64,000 nucleotides of DNA from contig NZ_LHVH01000035.1 in assembly GCF_001269885.1 (NCBI RefSeq), positions 464,878 to 528,877 of the forward strand. Direction: 5' to 3'. The notes under the pieces are model-generated. The model saw only the letters and a program-made list of their open reading frames with translations. It did no database searches and was not told the DNA's origin. Origin of the DNA: Pseudomonas kilonensis (GTDB lineage: Bacteria > Pseudomonadota > Gammaproteobacteria > Pseudomonadales > Pseudomonadaceae). The position numbers and the translations under genes are program-made. This document shows positions 42,719-52,539 of this stretch, piece by piece (position 1 is the stretch's first letter; each line of letters opens with the position of its first letter).

Positions 42719-45700
42719 AGCCGCTCCGGCAGGCTGAAGCCGCTGAGCACCCGGCTCTTGAATGGGTTGAAGGCGCTGTTGGCCCGCAGCTCATAAGAGG
42801 CGCTGGCGCCATCGACCCGCAGCCGCAGGTTGAAGCGATCCGGCGAGTTGCCGGCGGTCAGGTCCGATTGTTCCAGCAGCCGGAACCAGGCCCACGGCCC
42901 ATCCAGGGTGATGCCGGAGCGACCGCTGGACGACGGCGGCATGATCGAGATCCGCACCACGCCGATGCTGCCCGGGTTCGGCCACTGCATGGCAGTCGGG
43001 CGGCTTGGGCCGTGGTCGTAGCTCAGTTGCTGGCCGTCGAGGTCGAGCAGGAACTGGGTGATGGTCGAGTCCATCGCCACCGGCTTGAGCTCGAAACGCA
43101 CCATCGGCTGCGTACCACCGGAACGGAAGAACGCATCGCGGATGGTCGCCGCGCGCTGGAAGGTCTGCAGCACGCCAGGGGCGATGCCGAGCTTCTGTGC
43201 CGCGCCCGGTTGCCAGCGCCAGGTCGGGGTCGAGGTGTCGACGTAGGGTTGCAGGTACTTGCGGAAGTAGTTGTCCATCACCCCGCCGACGCCGAAGAAC
43301 TGGCCGAAGTCATCCAGGGTCGCGTCCCGCGCGCTGCCTGGCGACATCGGATAGCGCCCGGCCAGGGACTGGCGATAGATGTTCACCACTTCGCTGGTCC
43401 AGGCGGCGTTCAGTTGGTTGCGCACCCCGCCCATCATGCTGTTGGTGGTGGAGTTGACCACCGACTTGACCAGGCCCTGCACCAGCGGCGGCTGGCGTTC
43501 GGCATTAAGGCTGACGCGCGTAGCGGCGGCGGCTGCCTGGTTCTTCGCTTCGCCGAGCAAGGCGTCGCCACTGGCACCGACCATGGCACTGACCTGCACG
43601 TACAGGGCGTTCATGTCCGCCAGCAGACCGTCGATGACCGCTGGCTCGCCTTCGCTTTTGCTGACGATGCTGTTGAGCTCGGCGAAGTGCGCAGTGATCG
43701 GGTCATCGCTTTGCGCCGGTGCGTTTTGCGTCGCCTGCTCCTGGCCGAGCAAGCTGCCCAGGCGTTCCTTGAGCTTGTCCACACCGCCTTCTACCGGCGC
43801 ACCTTGGGCGGCCAGCAGGCGTTCATCCTGTTGCAAGTCGGTTTCCTTCGCCACCGCCACCAGCAGTTTTTTCAACGGCGAGGTCGGGCCGGAAATCACC
43901 CGCAGTACATCGGCGGCCTGGGCCACGCTGGTGATCGGCACAAAGTCGATGTCGGCCAGCAAGGCGTCCCATTGGCGCAGGTAATCCTGGAAGTACAGGC
44001 GACGCACATCGGCGGCCAGGCTGGCGACGTTTTGCTGATCGGCCTGCTCAAAGCCCAGCACCCATTGCTCTTCGGCCAGGGTGCCGGTCTGGCTCAGGCT
44101 GGTGAGCAGGAAGCCCTGGCGATAGCCCTTGACGGTGAAGAACCCGCTCAGCGGCTCGCCCAATGGCTTGCCGCTCTTGCGGCTGAACACCAGCGCTGCA
44201 TCACGCCCGGCGGCTTCGTTGATGCGGAAGTCCGGGATGCCTTCGGGCAGTTTCTGGCGCTTGATCCGGTCGTAGACCCGCTGGGCCACCGGCAATTGCT
44301 GCAACTGACGGCGCAGGTCTTCGACCAGGCGTGGGTCGAGGCGCGCGAGGGGCGGACGCCGCTCGAACAGCGCCTGCAAATGCGCGGTCAGGGCCTGGCG
44401 CTGCTCGGCCGGCAAATCCCGCGGCAGGCTGCGGTCCCAATCCAGGGCGATCCAGGCCTTGATGAAATCGGCATCGTAATGCTCGGTGTCGGCGAGCATC
44501 AGGTAGGCCTTCAAGCCTTCGTAGAGGAAATCCGAATTGCCGCCGCTGTGCAGTTGCTCTTCGATGCGCGTCAGCAAGCGTGGCGCGAACACCGCGATCA
44601 GCAGCTTGCGATAGACACTGCCAGACTCGGCTTCGAGCATGTCGCCCTGGTACAGGCCCAGGCCTTCGGCCCAGCTCGGTGCGTCGTCAGCCAGGTGTTT
44701 CACGGCGTTGAGCAACGGCAACACGGCGAGGACGTCGCGTTGCGCCGGGCTGAGGTTCTGCACGGTTTGTCCCAACGGCGCGACCTTCTGGTCGACCTGG
44801 GCGATGTAGGCCTGGTTGGCGCGGTAGCTGACCCACCACAACGTGCTGACCACCAGCACCAGCACCACGGTGGAAGCCAGTACGCCGCGGGCGATCCACT
44901 TGCGCCGCCGCTCGACTTTCGGGTCGACGCCCACCAACCCGCGTTCGGCGAAGGCCACGGCGGTGAAGAGTTTTTCGATGAAGTAGCTGCGCCCGGTGCC
45001 GGTCTGGCGCGCCAGGTGCTGACGGTCCAGGTTCATGCTCTGGGCCATGGAGCCGATCAGGCGATCGATCGGGCTGCCTTCCTGGGTGCCGCTGGTGAAA
45101 TACACGCCGCGCAGCAACACGCGCTCTTCGAAGGCGTTGGGTTTGAACACGCCTTCGAGGAAGCTTTGCAGGCAATCTTTCAAGGCGCCGAACTGCTGCG
45201 GGAAACCGTAGATCAGATCACGGCGCGCCGGGTCGCGCTCTTGTTGCAGGCGTTCCACCAGGCGGTCGTTGAGGCGCTGCTCAAGGCCGGTGAATTCGCT
45301 TTGCAGGTGCGCCAGCGGGCTGTCGCTGCTCTTGCCATCGTCCAGGGCAAAGGTCATGCCCCAGACCTGGGCGCGTTCTTCCTTGCTCAGGGTATCGAAA
45401 TACTCCATGAACCCCGGCACGAGGTCGAGCTTGGTCAGCATCAGGTAGATCGGGAAGCGCACGCCCAGTTGGGTGTAGAGCTCCTGGATCCGCAGCCGGA
45501 TGGCGGCGGCATGGGCGGCGCGCTCGGCGTCGCTGCCCAGCAGCAGGTCGGACAGGCTGATGGCGATGAACGCCCCGTCAATCGGGCGCCGGGCCCGTTG
45601 TTTTTTCAACAGGCCCAGGAAGCCCAACCACGCGGCCTTGTCGATGGTCGCGTCGCTGTCCTGGGTGGTGTAGCGGCCGGCGGTGTCGAGCAGGACCGCC

Positions 45701-46215
45701 TGGTCGGTGAACCACCAATCGCAATTGCGCGTGCCGCCGACACCGCGTACGGCACCGGCGCCCAGTTGCGCGGCCAGCGGGAAATGCAGCCCGGAGTTGA
45801 CCAGCGCGGTGGTCTTGCCCGAACCCGGCGGGCCGATGATCACGTACCACGGCAGCTCGTAGAGATTACGGCGCTCGTCACCGCCCAGCTTGGCTTTCTT
45901 GAGCAGGGCCAAGGCTTCGTCCATGCGCTGACGCAGGGTTTCGAGCTCTTCGGCGGTGGCGATGCTGGTCGGGTCCGGTGGCGTTTGCGCGGCCAGGCTG
46001 CGCATCACTTCGGCGGCCTGACGGCGCGCCTGGATAATGCGGAAAACCCGGTAGGCGATCCATACCGCGAACACCAGGATGATCAAGGCCCAGCGGCGGC
46101 CTTCGGGCACCAGCCAATCGAGCAGCGGGCCCACGAACCAGATGATCAGGCTCAGGGCGATCAACCCCAGCAATGGAATGACCCAGCGGGTCATGAAACT
46201 GAAAAACGCCTTCAC
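42715..46215 (-). CDS. tssM: TssM (IcmF), inner-membrane ring protein
   Basis: A 1166-residue protein. Two membrane helices at the N-terminus (about residues 11-29 and 42-56) and a third near residue 460 (GVLASTVVLVLVVSTLWWVS) bracket a cytoplasmic domain with Walker A GPPGSGKTTALVNSG (128 onwards). The large periplasmic part carries the IcmF-related and DUF1215-type regions, ending near the TssJ-binding C-terminal domain. TssM bridges inner and outer membranes with TssL and TssJ. A complete Walker A is preserved, unlike in some TssM. The coding sequence overlaps tssL and tagF by four bases each. Confidence 0.96.
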   Translation of the reverse strand: MKAFFSFMTRWVIPLLGLIALSLIIWFVGPLLDWLVPEGRRWALIILVFAVWIAYRVFRIIQARRQAAEVMRSLAAQTPPDPTSIATAEELETLRQRMDEALALLKKAKLGGDERRNLYELPWYVIIGPPGSGKTTALVNSGLHFPLAAQLGAGAVRGVGGTRNCDWWFTDQAVLLDTAGRYTTQDSDATIDKAAWLGFLGLLKKQRARRPIDGAFIAISLSDLLLGSDAERAAHAAAIRLRIQELYTQLGVRFPIYLMLTKLDLVPGFMEYFDTLSKEERAQVWGMTFALDDGKSSDSPLAHLQSEFTGLEQRLNDRLVERLQQERDPARRDLIYGFPQQFGALKDCLQSFLEGVFKPNAFEERVLLRGVYFTSGTQEGSPIDRLIGSMAQSMNLDRQHLARQTGTGRSYFIEKLFTAVAFAERGLVGVDPKVERRRKWIARGVLASTVVLVLVVSTLWWVSYRANQAYIAQVDQKVAPLGQTVQNLSPAQRDVLAVLPLLNAVKHLADDAPSWAEGLGLYQGDMLEAESGSVYRKLLIAVFAPRLLTRIEEQLHSGGNSDFLYEGLKAYLMLADTEHYDADFIKAWIALDWDRSLPRDLPAEQRQALTAHLQALFERRPPLARLDPRLVEDLRRQLQQLPVAQRVYDRIKRQKLPEGIPDFRINEAAGRDAALVFSRKSGKPLGEPLSGFFTVKGYRQGFLLTSLSQTGTLAEEQWVLGFEQADQQNVASLAADVRRLYFQDYLRQWDALLADIDFVPITSVAQAADVLRVISGPTSPLKKLLVAVAKETDLQQDERLLAAQGAPVEGGVDKLKERLGSLLGQEQATQNAPAQSDDPITAHFAELNSIVSKSEGEPAVIDGLLADMNALYVQVSAMVGASGDALLGEAKNQAAAAATRVSLNAERQPPLVQGLVKSVVNSTTNSMMGGVRNQLNAAWTSEVVNIYRQSLAGRYPMSPGSARDATLDDFGQFFGVGGVMDNYFRKYLQPYVDTSTPTWRWQPGAAQKLGIAPGVLQTFQRAATIRDAFFRSGGTQPMVRFELKPVAMDSTITQFLLDLDGQQLSYDHGPSRPTAMQWPNPGSIGVVRISIMPPSSSGRSGITLDGPWAWFRLLEQSDLTAGNSPDRFNLRLRVDGASASYELRANSAFNPFKSRVLSGFSLPERL

Positions 46216-47522
46216 TCGACCCCCTCCGCCAATACTGTGATTTCAACCCGACGATTGCGCGCACGCCCCTCTGTGGTGGCGTTGGATGCCAACGGCTCGG
46301 TGTCGCTGCGGCCTTCGGCGCTGAAGCGCTCGGGCTGGCCAGTCTTGGCCGAGAGAATTTGCAGCACCGATTGCGCCCGCGCTTCGGACAACGCCCAGTT
46401 GGACGGGAACCGGAGGGTGGCGATCGGGCGATTGTCGCTGTGCCCGGTGACCAGGACCTGGCCCTTGACCTTGCGCACCGCCTCGGCGATGCGCAGCATC
46501 AGCGGCTGGAAATCGTCCTTGATGCTGGCGCTGCCCGAGGCGAACAGTTCATCACCGCGGATGGTCACCACCGAGCGGTCGACGGCGTCTTCCACGGCAA
46601 TCCGGTTGGCGCGGATTTCATCGGCGAGGAAGCCGGCCAGGCGTGGGCGCTCGATCACTTTCGGCTGCACCACAGGGCGGTCGATGGTCTGCACCGGGAT
46701 TTCACCGAGGAAATGAATGTTCTTGAACACCGGCTCGGCATCGGACGCCAGTTTCATGCGCAGGCCGAACAGCAGCGCCAGCAACAGGGCTGCACCGATG
46801 GCCACGGCGATCCACGGCGGCATGAATTGCGCCAGTCGATCACGGGCCACAGTGACACCGCGCCAATGCGGCGACAGCTCGCGCTCGTAGTCACCCCGGG
46901 CACTGCGGATCACCGCGCTGGTGCGCTCACGCAACGCTTCCAGTTGGCTGCGACCGTCGTTCATCACCCGGTAGCGCCCTTCAAAACCCAGGCACATGCA
47001 CAGGTACAAAAGCTCCAGCAGATACAGGCGCTCGCGCGGGCTTTGCAGGCAATGCTCCAGCAACTGGAACACCTTCTCGCCGCCCCAGGCTTCGTTGTGC
47101 ACGGTGATCAACAGGCTTTGCTTGCCCCAATCGCTGGTGCCGCCCCACGGGGTGCTCAACACCGCTTCGTCCAGCGCGGTGCACAAGGCGTAGCGGGCCA
47201 GCAGCACATCGTTGCGCACCACACCGGCGGCCTCGGCACGCTCTTCGAACTGGCGCAGGTAGGCCAGCAGTTGCGCGCGCAGACTGGCCGGCGCCGGGTG
47301 GGCAATGGTGTTGCGCAGGCGCGTCAGCAGCGCCAGCAGCGGGCCGGCGGCGCTTTCCAGCGGGTTGAGCCCCTCGGCCTTGCCGGTCAACACCGGCGCG
47401 GCTGGCATCGACAGCGGTGCAGGCGCAGGCGTCGGCTGTGGCCGACCAGCGTCCGGGCGGAAGGGATCTCCACCACGGCCACCGGGCGTCGGCATGAACT
47501 GGGTACGATCGTCGTTACTCAT
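46212..47522 (-). CDS. tssL: TssL (DotU) with C-terminal OmpA-like domain
   Basis: A 436-residue protein. A Pro/Gly-rich start is followed by the cytoplasmic DotU helical domain (NPLESAAGPLLALLTRLRN; LDEAVLSTPWGGTSDWGKQS; LYLLELLYLCMCLGFEGRYR), one membrane helix (PPWIAVAIGAALLLALLFGL), and an extended C-terminal OmpA/MotB peptidoglycan-binding domain (VLVTGHSDNRPIATLRFPSN, GRARNRRVEITV). This is the 'evolved' TssL form that anchors the membrane complex to the wall. It lies six bases before tssK. Confidence 0.96.
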   Translation of the reverse strand: MSNDDRTQFMPTPGGRGGDPFRPDAGRPQPTPAPAPLSMPAAPVLTGKAEGLNPLESAAGPLLALLTRLRNTIAHPAPASLRAQLLAYLRQFEERAEAAGVVRNDVLLARYALCTALDEAVLSTPWGGTSDWGKQSLLITVHNEAWGGEKVFQLLEHCLQSPRERLYLLELLYLCMCLGFEGRYRVMNDGRSQLEALRERTSAVIRSARGDYERELSPHWRGVTVARDRLAQFMPPWIAVAIGAALLLALLFGLRMKLASDAEPVFKNIHFLGEIPVQTIDRPVVQPKVIERPRLAGFLADEIRANRIAVEDAVDRSVVTIRGDELFASGSASIKDDFQPLMLRIAEAVRKVKGQVLVTGHSDNRPIATLRFPSNWALSEARAQSVLQILSAKTGQPERFSAEGRSDTEPLASNATTEGRARNRRVEITVLAEGVE

Positions 47523-47528
47523 CGCGGT

Positions 47529-48863
47529 TTATCCTCGGATCGCCCAGAAGGCCAGGTTCAGCCCTGGGAACTGGCCGGCGATGTGGAACGCAAACCCGCC
47601 GGAGTTGCTCAACTGTTGCCAGTGATCGCTGCCCCGGTCGAGCTCGTAGTAGGTGGAACCGGCGTGGTACGGCAACTGCCGTGGCGCCACCGGCAACGGC
47701 AGCAGGCCGATGCCCGGCAGTTGCAGGTTGACCAGGTCGCGGATGTGCTCCACCGAACCGACCTTGCTCTGCTGGCCGAAGCGGCCGCGCAGGGTCTCGG
47801 CCGGCACGTCGGCGCGCACCACCAGGATGAAACTGGCACTGTCGAGCAGGGTCTTGTCGGCCAGCATCGCCACGTGGATGCCGTAGGCTTTCTCGACAAT
47901 CGGAATCGGTGTCGCCTTGCTGTCGATCAGCATCGACAGGGCTTCGCGCAGGGCCTGCATCACGGGCGCGTAGCTGAGCGCCAGGTCATCGTGCTGGTAA
48001 GACGGGTATTGCTGCGGTCGTCGCCCGGACGCGGTGAACGTGGAGAACTCCCCGGCCAGGCTCACCAGCTCGCTGTAGAAGCGCTCGGGATGCAGCGGGC
48101 TCAACTGGCTCAGGTGCTGGATCAACGGCTGGGCGCGGTTGACCAGTTGCAACAGCATGAAGTCGGCAATTTCCGAGGCACCACCGGCGCCAGACGCCAC
48201 CACCCGCCCGGCCAGGGCTTCGCCGCGTTGATGCAGCAGGCCCAGCAGTTCACTGCGGAACGCCGCCAGCGGCTTGGAGGCGATCACATCCAGCAGCGGC
48301 GGGATGTAGGCGTCGTCGAGCACCAATGCACGGTCGGCGCGTTTTTCCTTGATGCGCACCACGCCGATGGCGGCGTAGTCGCCGATGCCATCCTGTTCGG
48401 TCAACAGCCGCAGCGCCCGCGAGCCGAGGGCCACCGGTGCGCGGTTTTCGAACGGTGCGTTGTCGTCGCGCACTTCGCACACCTGGCTCACATAACGCGC
48501 AGCGCCGAGGTCTTCACCTTCGTCCACGGTGTCCCGGGCGCCGGCGCGCTTGAGCGGCAAGGCCAGGTACACCAGGCCATCGCGCAGGTTGTCGTCGACG
48601 TTCAATGGGATCGGCGCCAGGTCATCCTGGGGAATGTTGAAGGGCGTACCGTCCGGCAACAGGCCGCGCGCCGAGATGATTGCCAGCTTGCCCTGGGCCA
48701 GCAGGCCCTGGTCGATCAGCAATTCGGAAAAACCCCAGGCGCCGGCCGACAAGGGGCGGCTGCGTGCGTCGATGAGGTTTTCCAGGTAACGGTCATGCTG
48801 TTGGAAGTGCTGCGTTCCAATGAACATGCCTTCCGACCAGACCACGCGATTGTTCCAGGACAT
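47529..48863 (-). CDS. tssK: TssK, baseplate adaptor
   Basis: A 444-residue protein starting SWNNRVVWSEGMFIGTQHFQ, the family's N-terminal signature, continuing with QQHDRYLENLIDARSRPL. It contains LDVIASKPLAAFRSEL in the middle and a C-terminal head region. TssK trimers connect the baseplate wedges (TssE-F-G) to the TssJLM membrane complex. It stands between tssJ (15 bp) and tssL (6 bp) in the leftward unit. Confidence 0.96.
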   Translation of the reverse strand: MSWNNRVVWSEGMFIGTQHFQQHDRYLENLIDARSRPLSAGAWGFSELLIDQGLLAQGKLAIISARGLLPDGTPFNIPQDDLAPIPLNVDDNLRDGLVYLALPLKRAGARDTVDEGEDLGAARYVSQVCEVRDDNAPFENRAPVALGSRALRLLTEQDGIGDYAAIGVVRIKEKRADRALVLDDAYIPPLLDVIASKPLAAFRSELLGLLHQRGEALAGRVVASGAGGASEIADFMLLQLVNRAQPLIQHLSQLSPLHPERFYSELVSLAGEFSTFTASGRRPQQYPSYQHDDLALSYAPVMQALREALSMLIDSKATPIPIVEKAYGIHVAMLADKTLLDSASFILVVRADVPAETLRGRFGQQSKVGSVEHIRDLVNLQLPGIGLLPLPVAPRQLPYHAGSTYYELDRGSDHWQQLSNSGGFAFHIAGQFPGLNLAFWAIRG

Positions 48864-48878
48864 GGGGGCTCCGATTGC

Positions 48879-49385
48879 TTATTGGGCAGGGCTGGATGGG
48901 GGGACGACGACGGCGCTGCGCACGGCGCGCACATCGAGGCTGATCTGGTATTCGGTGTATTCGCGCGCCGGGACATTCATCACCGTGCGCCACAGCGACT
49001 GGTCCAGCTCGCGATAGCCCACCAGTATTCCGATGTGCCGCGTGGCCGGGTCGAGGTCGCGTTGCAGGCTCAGTTGCTGGCCGGGCTGGACCAGCACTTC
49101 GTCCTGGTCGATGAGGTCGGCGCCCAGCGTGGCCTGGGCCCGTTCGGCCAGGGCGAAATAATCGGAACGGCCGAAGGTGGCGGCATTTTTCAGTTCGAAA
49201 ATGCGCACCCGGACCGGGGCCGGCTGGCCGGTGGCGCCGGGGTTGAGGCCGGCAATGGCGTGAAAGTGCAGCTCGATGGCGGCGGTGTCGGCCTCAGCTT
49301 CTTCGGGCTGGGGGTTGGCCGCATCCTTGGCGCACGCCGTCAGCAGAAGCACGGTGGCGACTGCGAGTAAAAACCTGGGAATCAT
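48879..49385 (-). CDS. tssJ: TssJ, outer-membrane lipoprotein
   Basis: A 168-residue lipoprotein with signal and lipobox LLLTACAKD (Cys18). The mature part has the TssJ beta-sandwich pattern: IELHFHAIAGLNPGATGQPA, PVRVRIFELKNAATFGRSDY, and the loop around LIDQDEVLVQPGQ that binds TssM. It anchors the trans-envelope complex in the outer membrane. It lies 68 bp downstream of fha1. Confidence 0.95.
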   Translation of the reverse strand: MIPRFLLAVATVLLLTACAKDAANPQPEEAEADTAAIELHFHAIAGLNPGATGQPAPVRVRIFELKNAATFGRSDYFALAERAQATLGADLIDQDEVLVQPGQQLSLQRDLDPATRHIGILVGYRELDQSLWRTVMNVPAREYTEYQISLDVRAVRSAVVVPPSSPAQ

Positions 49386-49453
49386 CCTGCGTCCTCAATG
49401 ACGTTTGAGCTATCCGTTGTGTGCCGATCAATCTTGTTATGGGACGGCGCCGC

Positions 49454-51004
49454 TTAGCGGCGTCGCTGTCGCGTACTGTGTTCTTCGTAGGCGCGGCTGA
49501 ACTCGCGACCAAACAGGTCCTGGAAATCCTCTTGGGCCTCCCGGGAAATGTTGCTGTAGAGCTCGGTGAACTGCTGCCAGTACTGGGCCTGTCGCGAGCC
49601 GCTGAAAATACCCGAGAGCCCACCGGGCTTGGCCATGCGTTCTTCCAGTTGCGCCGGCTCGAAGCGCCCCAGCAAATGCTTGATGGCCGCTTCCACACCG
49701 GCCATCACCGCCAGTTGGTGAGCCCGCAAGTCATCGAAACTGTCACGCACCGCCGCGTCCGGGGCCATGAACGCCTGGTTGCCGTGGCGCAACAGCAACA
49801 GCAGGGCTTCATCGACATTGGGGGCGAATTTCAGCGGGTTGTTTTCCACCGGCTGGATCATCGTCTGTTGGATACGGAACTCACCCTTGAGGCTGCTGCG
49901 GGCGCGCAAGACATCGATCAGGCCTTCGACCATCAACCGATAACTGCGCCCGATGCTCTCCATCTGCGCTTCGGCGTTGGCCTTGTCCAGGCGCAACTGG
50001 TCCAGCCCGGCACCGCGCAGGAACGCTTGCAGCAAGTCGGGCTGGTTGGCCTCGACCGGGGCGACTGAAACAACTGGGGCAACCGGAGCAACCGGAGCAA
50101 CCGGAGCAACTGGAGCAACTGGAGCAACTGGAGCTGCGACCGGGGGCTCGACGCGGGTGACCGACGCTTCAGGCACGGGTGGCGGCGGCGGTGCACTGAT
50201 TTCAGCAAAGATGTCGGCGAGCGGAGCCTGCGGGGCAGACGTCGCGACCGGCTCAACCACCGGCGGTAGCGGCACAGGCGGCGGGGCCACGGGCAGCGGG
50301 GCCACCGCCACTGGCGCGGGCTTGTCGCTGAAGGGGTCCCAGTCATCCGGAATCACCGAGGCAGACGGCGGTATCACGGGTTCGGCCACGGGCGGCGGGC
50401 TCGGCCGGGGAATCGGTGTCGGCGGGCGGAAATCGTGTTGCTCGGCCGGCACATGGTCGGGCTGGGTGGCGGGCGGGACACTGCTCGGGCTCAAGAAATC
50501 GAACAGGTCCGGCAGGGTGTCCATGGCCGACCCGCCCTGGAAATGCGCAGGCGACGTCACTTGAATCGGCGATGGCGCATGCATCGGCGACGGTGTATGC
50601 GCCGCTGCGCTCTGGCGCCCCATCAAGGCCTCGAAACTGCTGGGCGATTCGGCAAACGGGTTGCTGTCGGTGACTGGCAGGCTGAAATCGACGCGCGCCT
50701 GGATCTCATAATCACCGATGCGGATCACTTCGCCGTCTTGCAGTGGCTCGCTGTTGCCCTTGCGCAGGCGAACACCGGCCTTGACCAATTCCACACCATT
50801 AGTACTGTTATCGGTTAAGTAATAACGCCCATCTTTGTATTGGATAACGCAATGTTTGCCGGAAACCAGGCGCTCAGGGTCCGGCAATACCCAGTCATTA
50901 TCGGAATTACGGCCAATTGCCATCACTCCCTGATCCATGGACTTTTCAGAACACTGGCCTGGGGTAATCTTGTGATAACTAGTGATAGTCAAACACAGCG
51001 GCAT
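49454..51004 (-). CDS. fha1: Fha1 (TagH), FHA-domain scaffold protein
   Basis: A 516-residue protein. The N-terminal FHA domain (about residues 20-105) has the conserved IGRNSDNDW, SGKHCVIQ and NSTNGVEL. A long Pro-rich linker follows, containing an in-frame (PVA)n stretch coded by a 9-bp tandem repeat (50071-50133). The C-terminal helical domain (about residues 320-500) is the TagH/ImpI type (QTMIQPVENNPLKFAPNVDE; LRAHQLAVMAGVEAAIKHLL). Fha1 is phosphorylated by PpkA and then promotes T6SS assembly. It begins the leftward operon, divergent from tssA. Confidence 0.95.
   Translation of the reverse strand: MPLCLTITSYHKITPGQCSEKSMDQGVMAIGRNSDNDWVLPDPERLVSGKHCVIQYKDGRYYLTDNSTNGVELVKAGVRLRKGNSEPLQDGEVIRIGDYEIQARVDFSLPVTDSNPFAESPSSFEALMGRQSAAAHTPSPMHAPSPIQVTSPAHFQGGSAMDTLPDLFDFLSPSSVPPATQPDHVPAEQHDFRPPTPIPRPSPPPVAEPVIPPSASVIPDDWDPFSDKPAPVAVAPLPVAPPPVPLPPVVEPVATSAPQAPLADIFAEISAPPPPPVPEASVTRVEPPVAAPVAPVAPVAPVAPVAPVAPVVSVAPVEANQPDLLQAFLRGAGLDQLRLDKANAEAQMESIGRSYRLMVEGLIDVLRARSSLKGEFRIQQTMIQPVENNPLKFAPNVDEALLLLLRHGNQAFMAPDAAVRDSFDDLRAHQLAVMAGVEAAIKHLLGRFEPAQLEERMAKPGGLSGIFSGSRQAQYWQQFTELYSNISREAQEDFQDLFGREFSRAYEEHSTRQRRR
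50071..50133. repeat. 9-bp tandem repeat inside fha1
   Basis: Seven copies of caac(c/t)ggag, the first with one change, encode a (Pro-Val-Ala) run on the minus strand. As the unit is nine bases, copy changes keep the reading frame and would only change linker length. Confidence 0.93.
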
Positions 51005-51420
51005 CTTGCCTCCTTGCTGAATACATCGCGCGCGGGCGGGTGAAGTGAGGATTCAGGCCCTGACTACCCACCAACAACCTTGCCAACCACCGCGAAACGG
51101 CTTTTTGCCAGCATGATTGCTGATCATAACCGGCTTGCGTGACAAAAACCCCACGTCAGTTGCCGCTTCGACCGATGGGTCGAGCAGGCTGTTAAGCGCA
51201 TCACAACTGTTACAGAGGGGCTACACTGGTGAAATAGCTTACCTTGACAAGCGATAAGTACTACACCAAAAATGCACAACTTCTTGAATATAGATGATGG
51301 CACTTTAAAATCACTTAAGGTTTAAAAGGCCATTGCCGTCAAGGAACATGTGAGTTTCATCCGAAACTTGCGTGTGAACTGCCCGACTTTCTTCAGCGGG
51401 TGATAGGGAGATCGATCCAA
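51005..51420. promoter_or_regulatory. 416-bp divergent T6SS control region
   Basis: Between fha1 (leftward) and tssA (rightward), no gene seen. It is AT-richer than the flanks and should contain both main T6SS promoters. A ttgaca at about 51245 is a possible -35 element but no good -10 follows at 17 bp. There is a caaggaacatg word at about 51346 and a taggga at about 51403; GGA motifs of that kind are what RsmA/RsmE proteins bind, and RsmA is known to repress H1-T6SS in P. aeruginosa. The assignment is weak here. Confidence 0.4.
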
Positions 51421-52458
51421 GTGGATGTGCCTTTGTTGCTCGCCGCCGTTTCCGCGACTTCGCCGTGCGGTGAAGATTTGGAATATGACGCGGATTTCTT
51501 GCGCCTGGAACGCGACTCCCGGGGTCAGCCCGAGCGCAGCATGGGCGATTCGATCCTGCCTGCCGAGCCTCCTGAATGGCGCAGCATCCAGCAGCAGAGC
51601 CTGGACTTGCTGCAACGCAGCAAAGACCTGCGCATCACCCATTTCCTGTTGCAAAGCTCCCTGGCCCTCGAAGGCCTGCCGGGCATGGCCCGTGTGCTGA
51701 CGCTGATCAGCGAACTGCTCAAGCAATACTGGGCCGAGTTGCATCCGCGCCTGGACGCCGATGACGACAACGACCCCACCGTACGTATCAATGCCCTCGC
51801 CGGCCTGACGTCCGATATCACCATTCGCCTGCTGCGCGAGAGCATCCTGGCCCGTTCGCGGACCTTCGGTACCGTCAGCCTGCGCGCCGCCGCCAACGCC
51901 AGCGGCCTGCAAAGTTTCCCGGATGAAAACCTCGGTGCCGAACAGCTCGCCGGGGCCCTGCTCGACAGCGACCCCGAGCAGTTGGAAATCACCCGTGCCG
52001 CCCTGCTCGAAGCCCGCAGCGCTGCCGAAGCCATCGAACAACAGGTCAGCGACCAGGTCGGTTCCGCCCAGGGCGTGGACCTTGGCCCACTGAAGCAACC
52101 GCTGAAGATGGCCCTGCAGATTCTCGGCCAGTTCGCCCCGCAGAGCGGCGACAGCGCCTTGTCCGATCCGATCAGCGACGACAGCGCCACGCCAACTGAA
52201 TATGCCAGCGCGCCAAGCACACCGCGCAGCACCAGCACGAGCACCGTCAGCGGCGACATCAACAACCGCGACGACGTGCTGCGCAGCCTGGACCGGATTC
52301 TCGCTTACTACACCCGTCATGAGCCCTCCAGCCCGCTGCCGGTGCTGTTGAACCGGGCCAAGAATCTGGTGCACGCCGACTTCGCGGCCATCGTGCGCAA
52401 CCTGATTCCCGACGGCATGAGTCAATTTGAAAACCTGCGCGGCCCAGACAGCGAATAA
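51421..52458 (+). CDS. tssA: TssA, T6SS assembly protein
   Basis: A 345-residue protein. The N-terminal ImpA domain starts VDVPLLLAAVSATSPCGED and includes LEYDADFLRLERDSRGQPE, a very typical TssA1 opening. The C-terminal half has a Ser/Thr-rich linker (about residues 255-280) and a helical end (VLRSLDRILAYYTRHEPSSP) that forms the ring. I chose the GTG at 51421 because of the match to the family start and the AGGGAG before it, although the frame is open seven codons earlier. TssA organises the baseplate and sheath tail. It opens the rightward unit. Confidence 0.94.
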   Translation: MDVPLLLAAVSATSPCGEDLEYDADFLRLERDSRGQPERSMGDSILPAEPPEWRSIQQQSLDLLQRSKDLRITHFLLQSSLALEGLPGMARVLTLISELLKQYWAELHPRLDADDDNDPTVRINALAGLTSDITIRLLRESILARSRTFGTVSLRAAANASGLQSFPDENLGAEQLAGALLDSDPEQLEITRAALLEARSAAEAIEQQVSDQVGSAQGVDLGPLKQPLKMALQILGQFAPQSGDSALSDPISDDSATPTEYASAPSTPRSTSTSTVSGDINNRDDVLRSLDRILAYYTRHEPSSPLPVLLNRAKNLVHADFAAIVRNLIPDGMSQFENLRGPDSE

Positions 52459-52539
52459 AAAGCGAACGGATCACGCAGTCACGTCACCGGTACCCCCGAT
52501 GACGCCAACACCGTCGCTCAAGCGACCAGGAGCAGCAAC

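Noticed and set aside
42868..46716. A very long open frame on the plus strand opposite tssM/tssL
   Set aside because: It is antisense to well-supported tssM with clear motifs; in this GC-rich DNA a stop-free antisense frame is expected. Its translation is low-complexity (rich in H, R, G, Q) without domains.
46359..49370. A 1003-residue plus-strand frame opposite tssL-tssK-tssJ
   Set aside because: Shadow of conserved T6SS genes; composition typical of an antisense frame.
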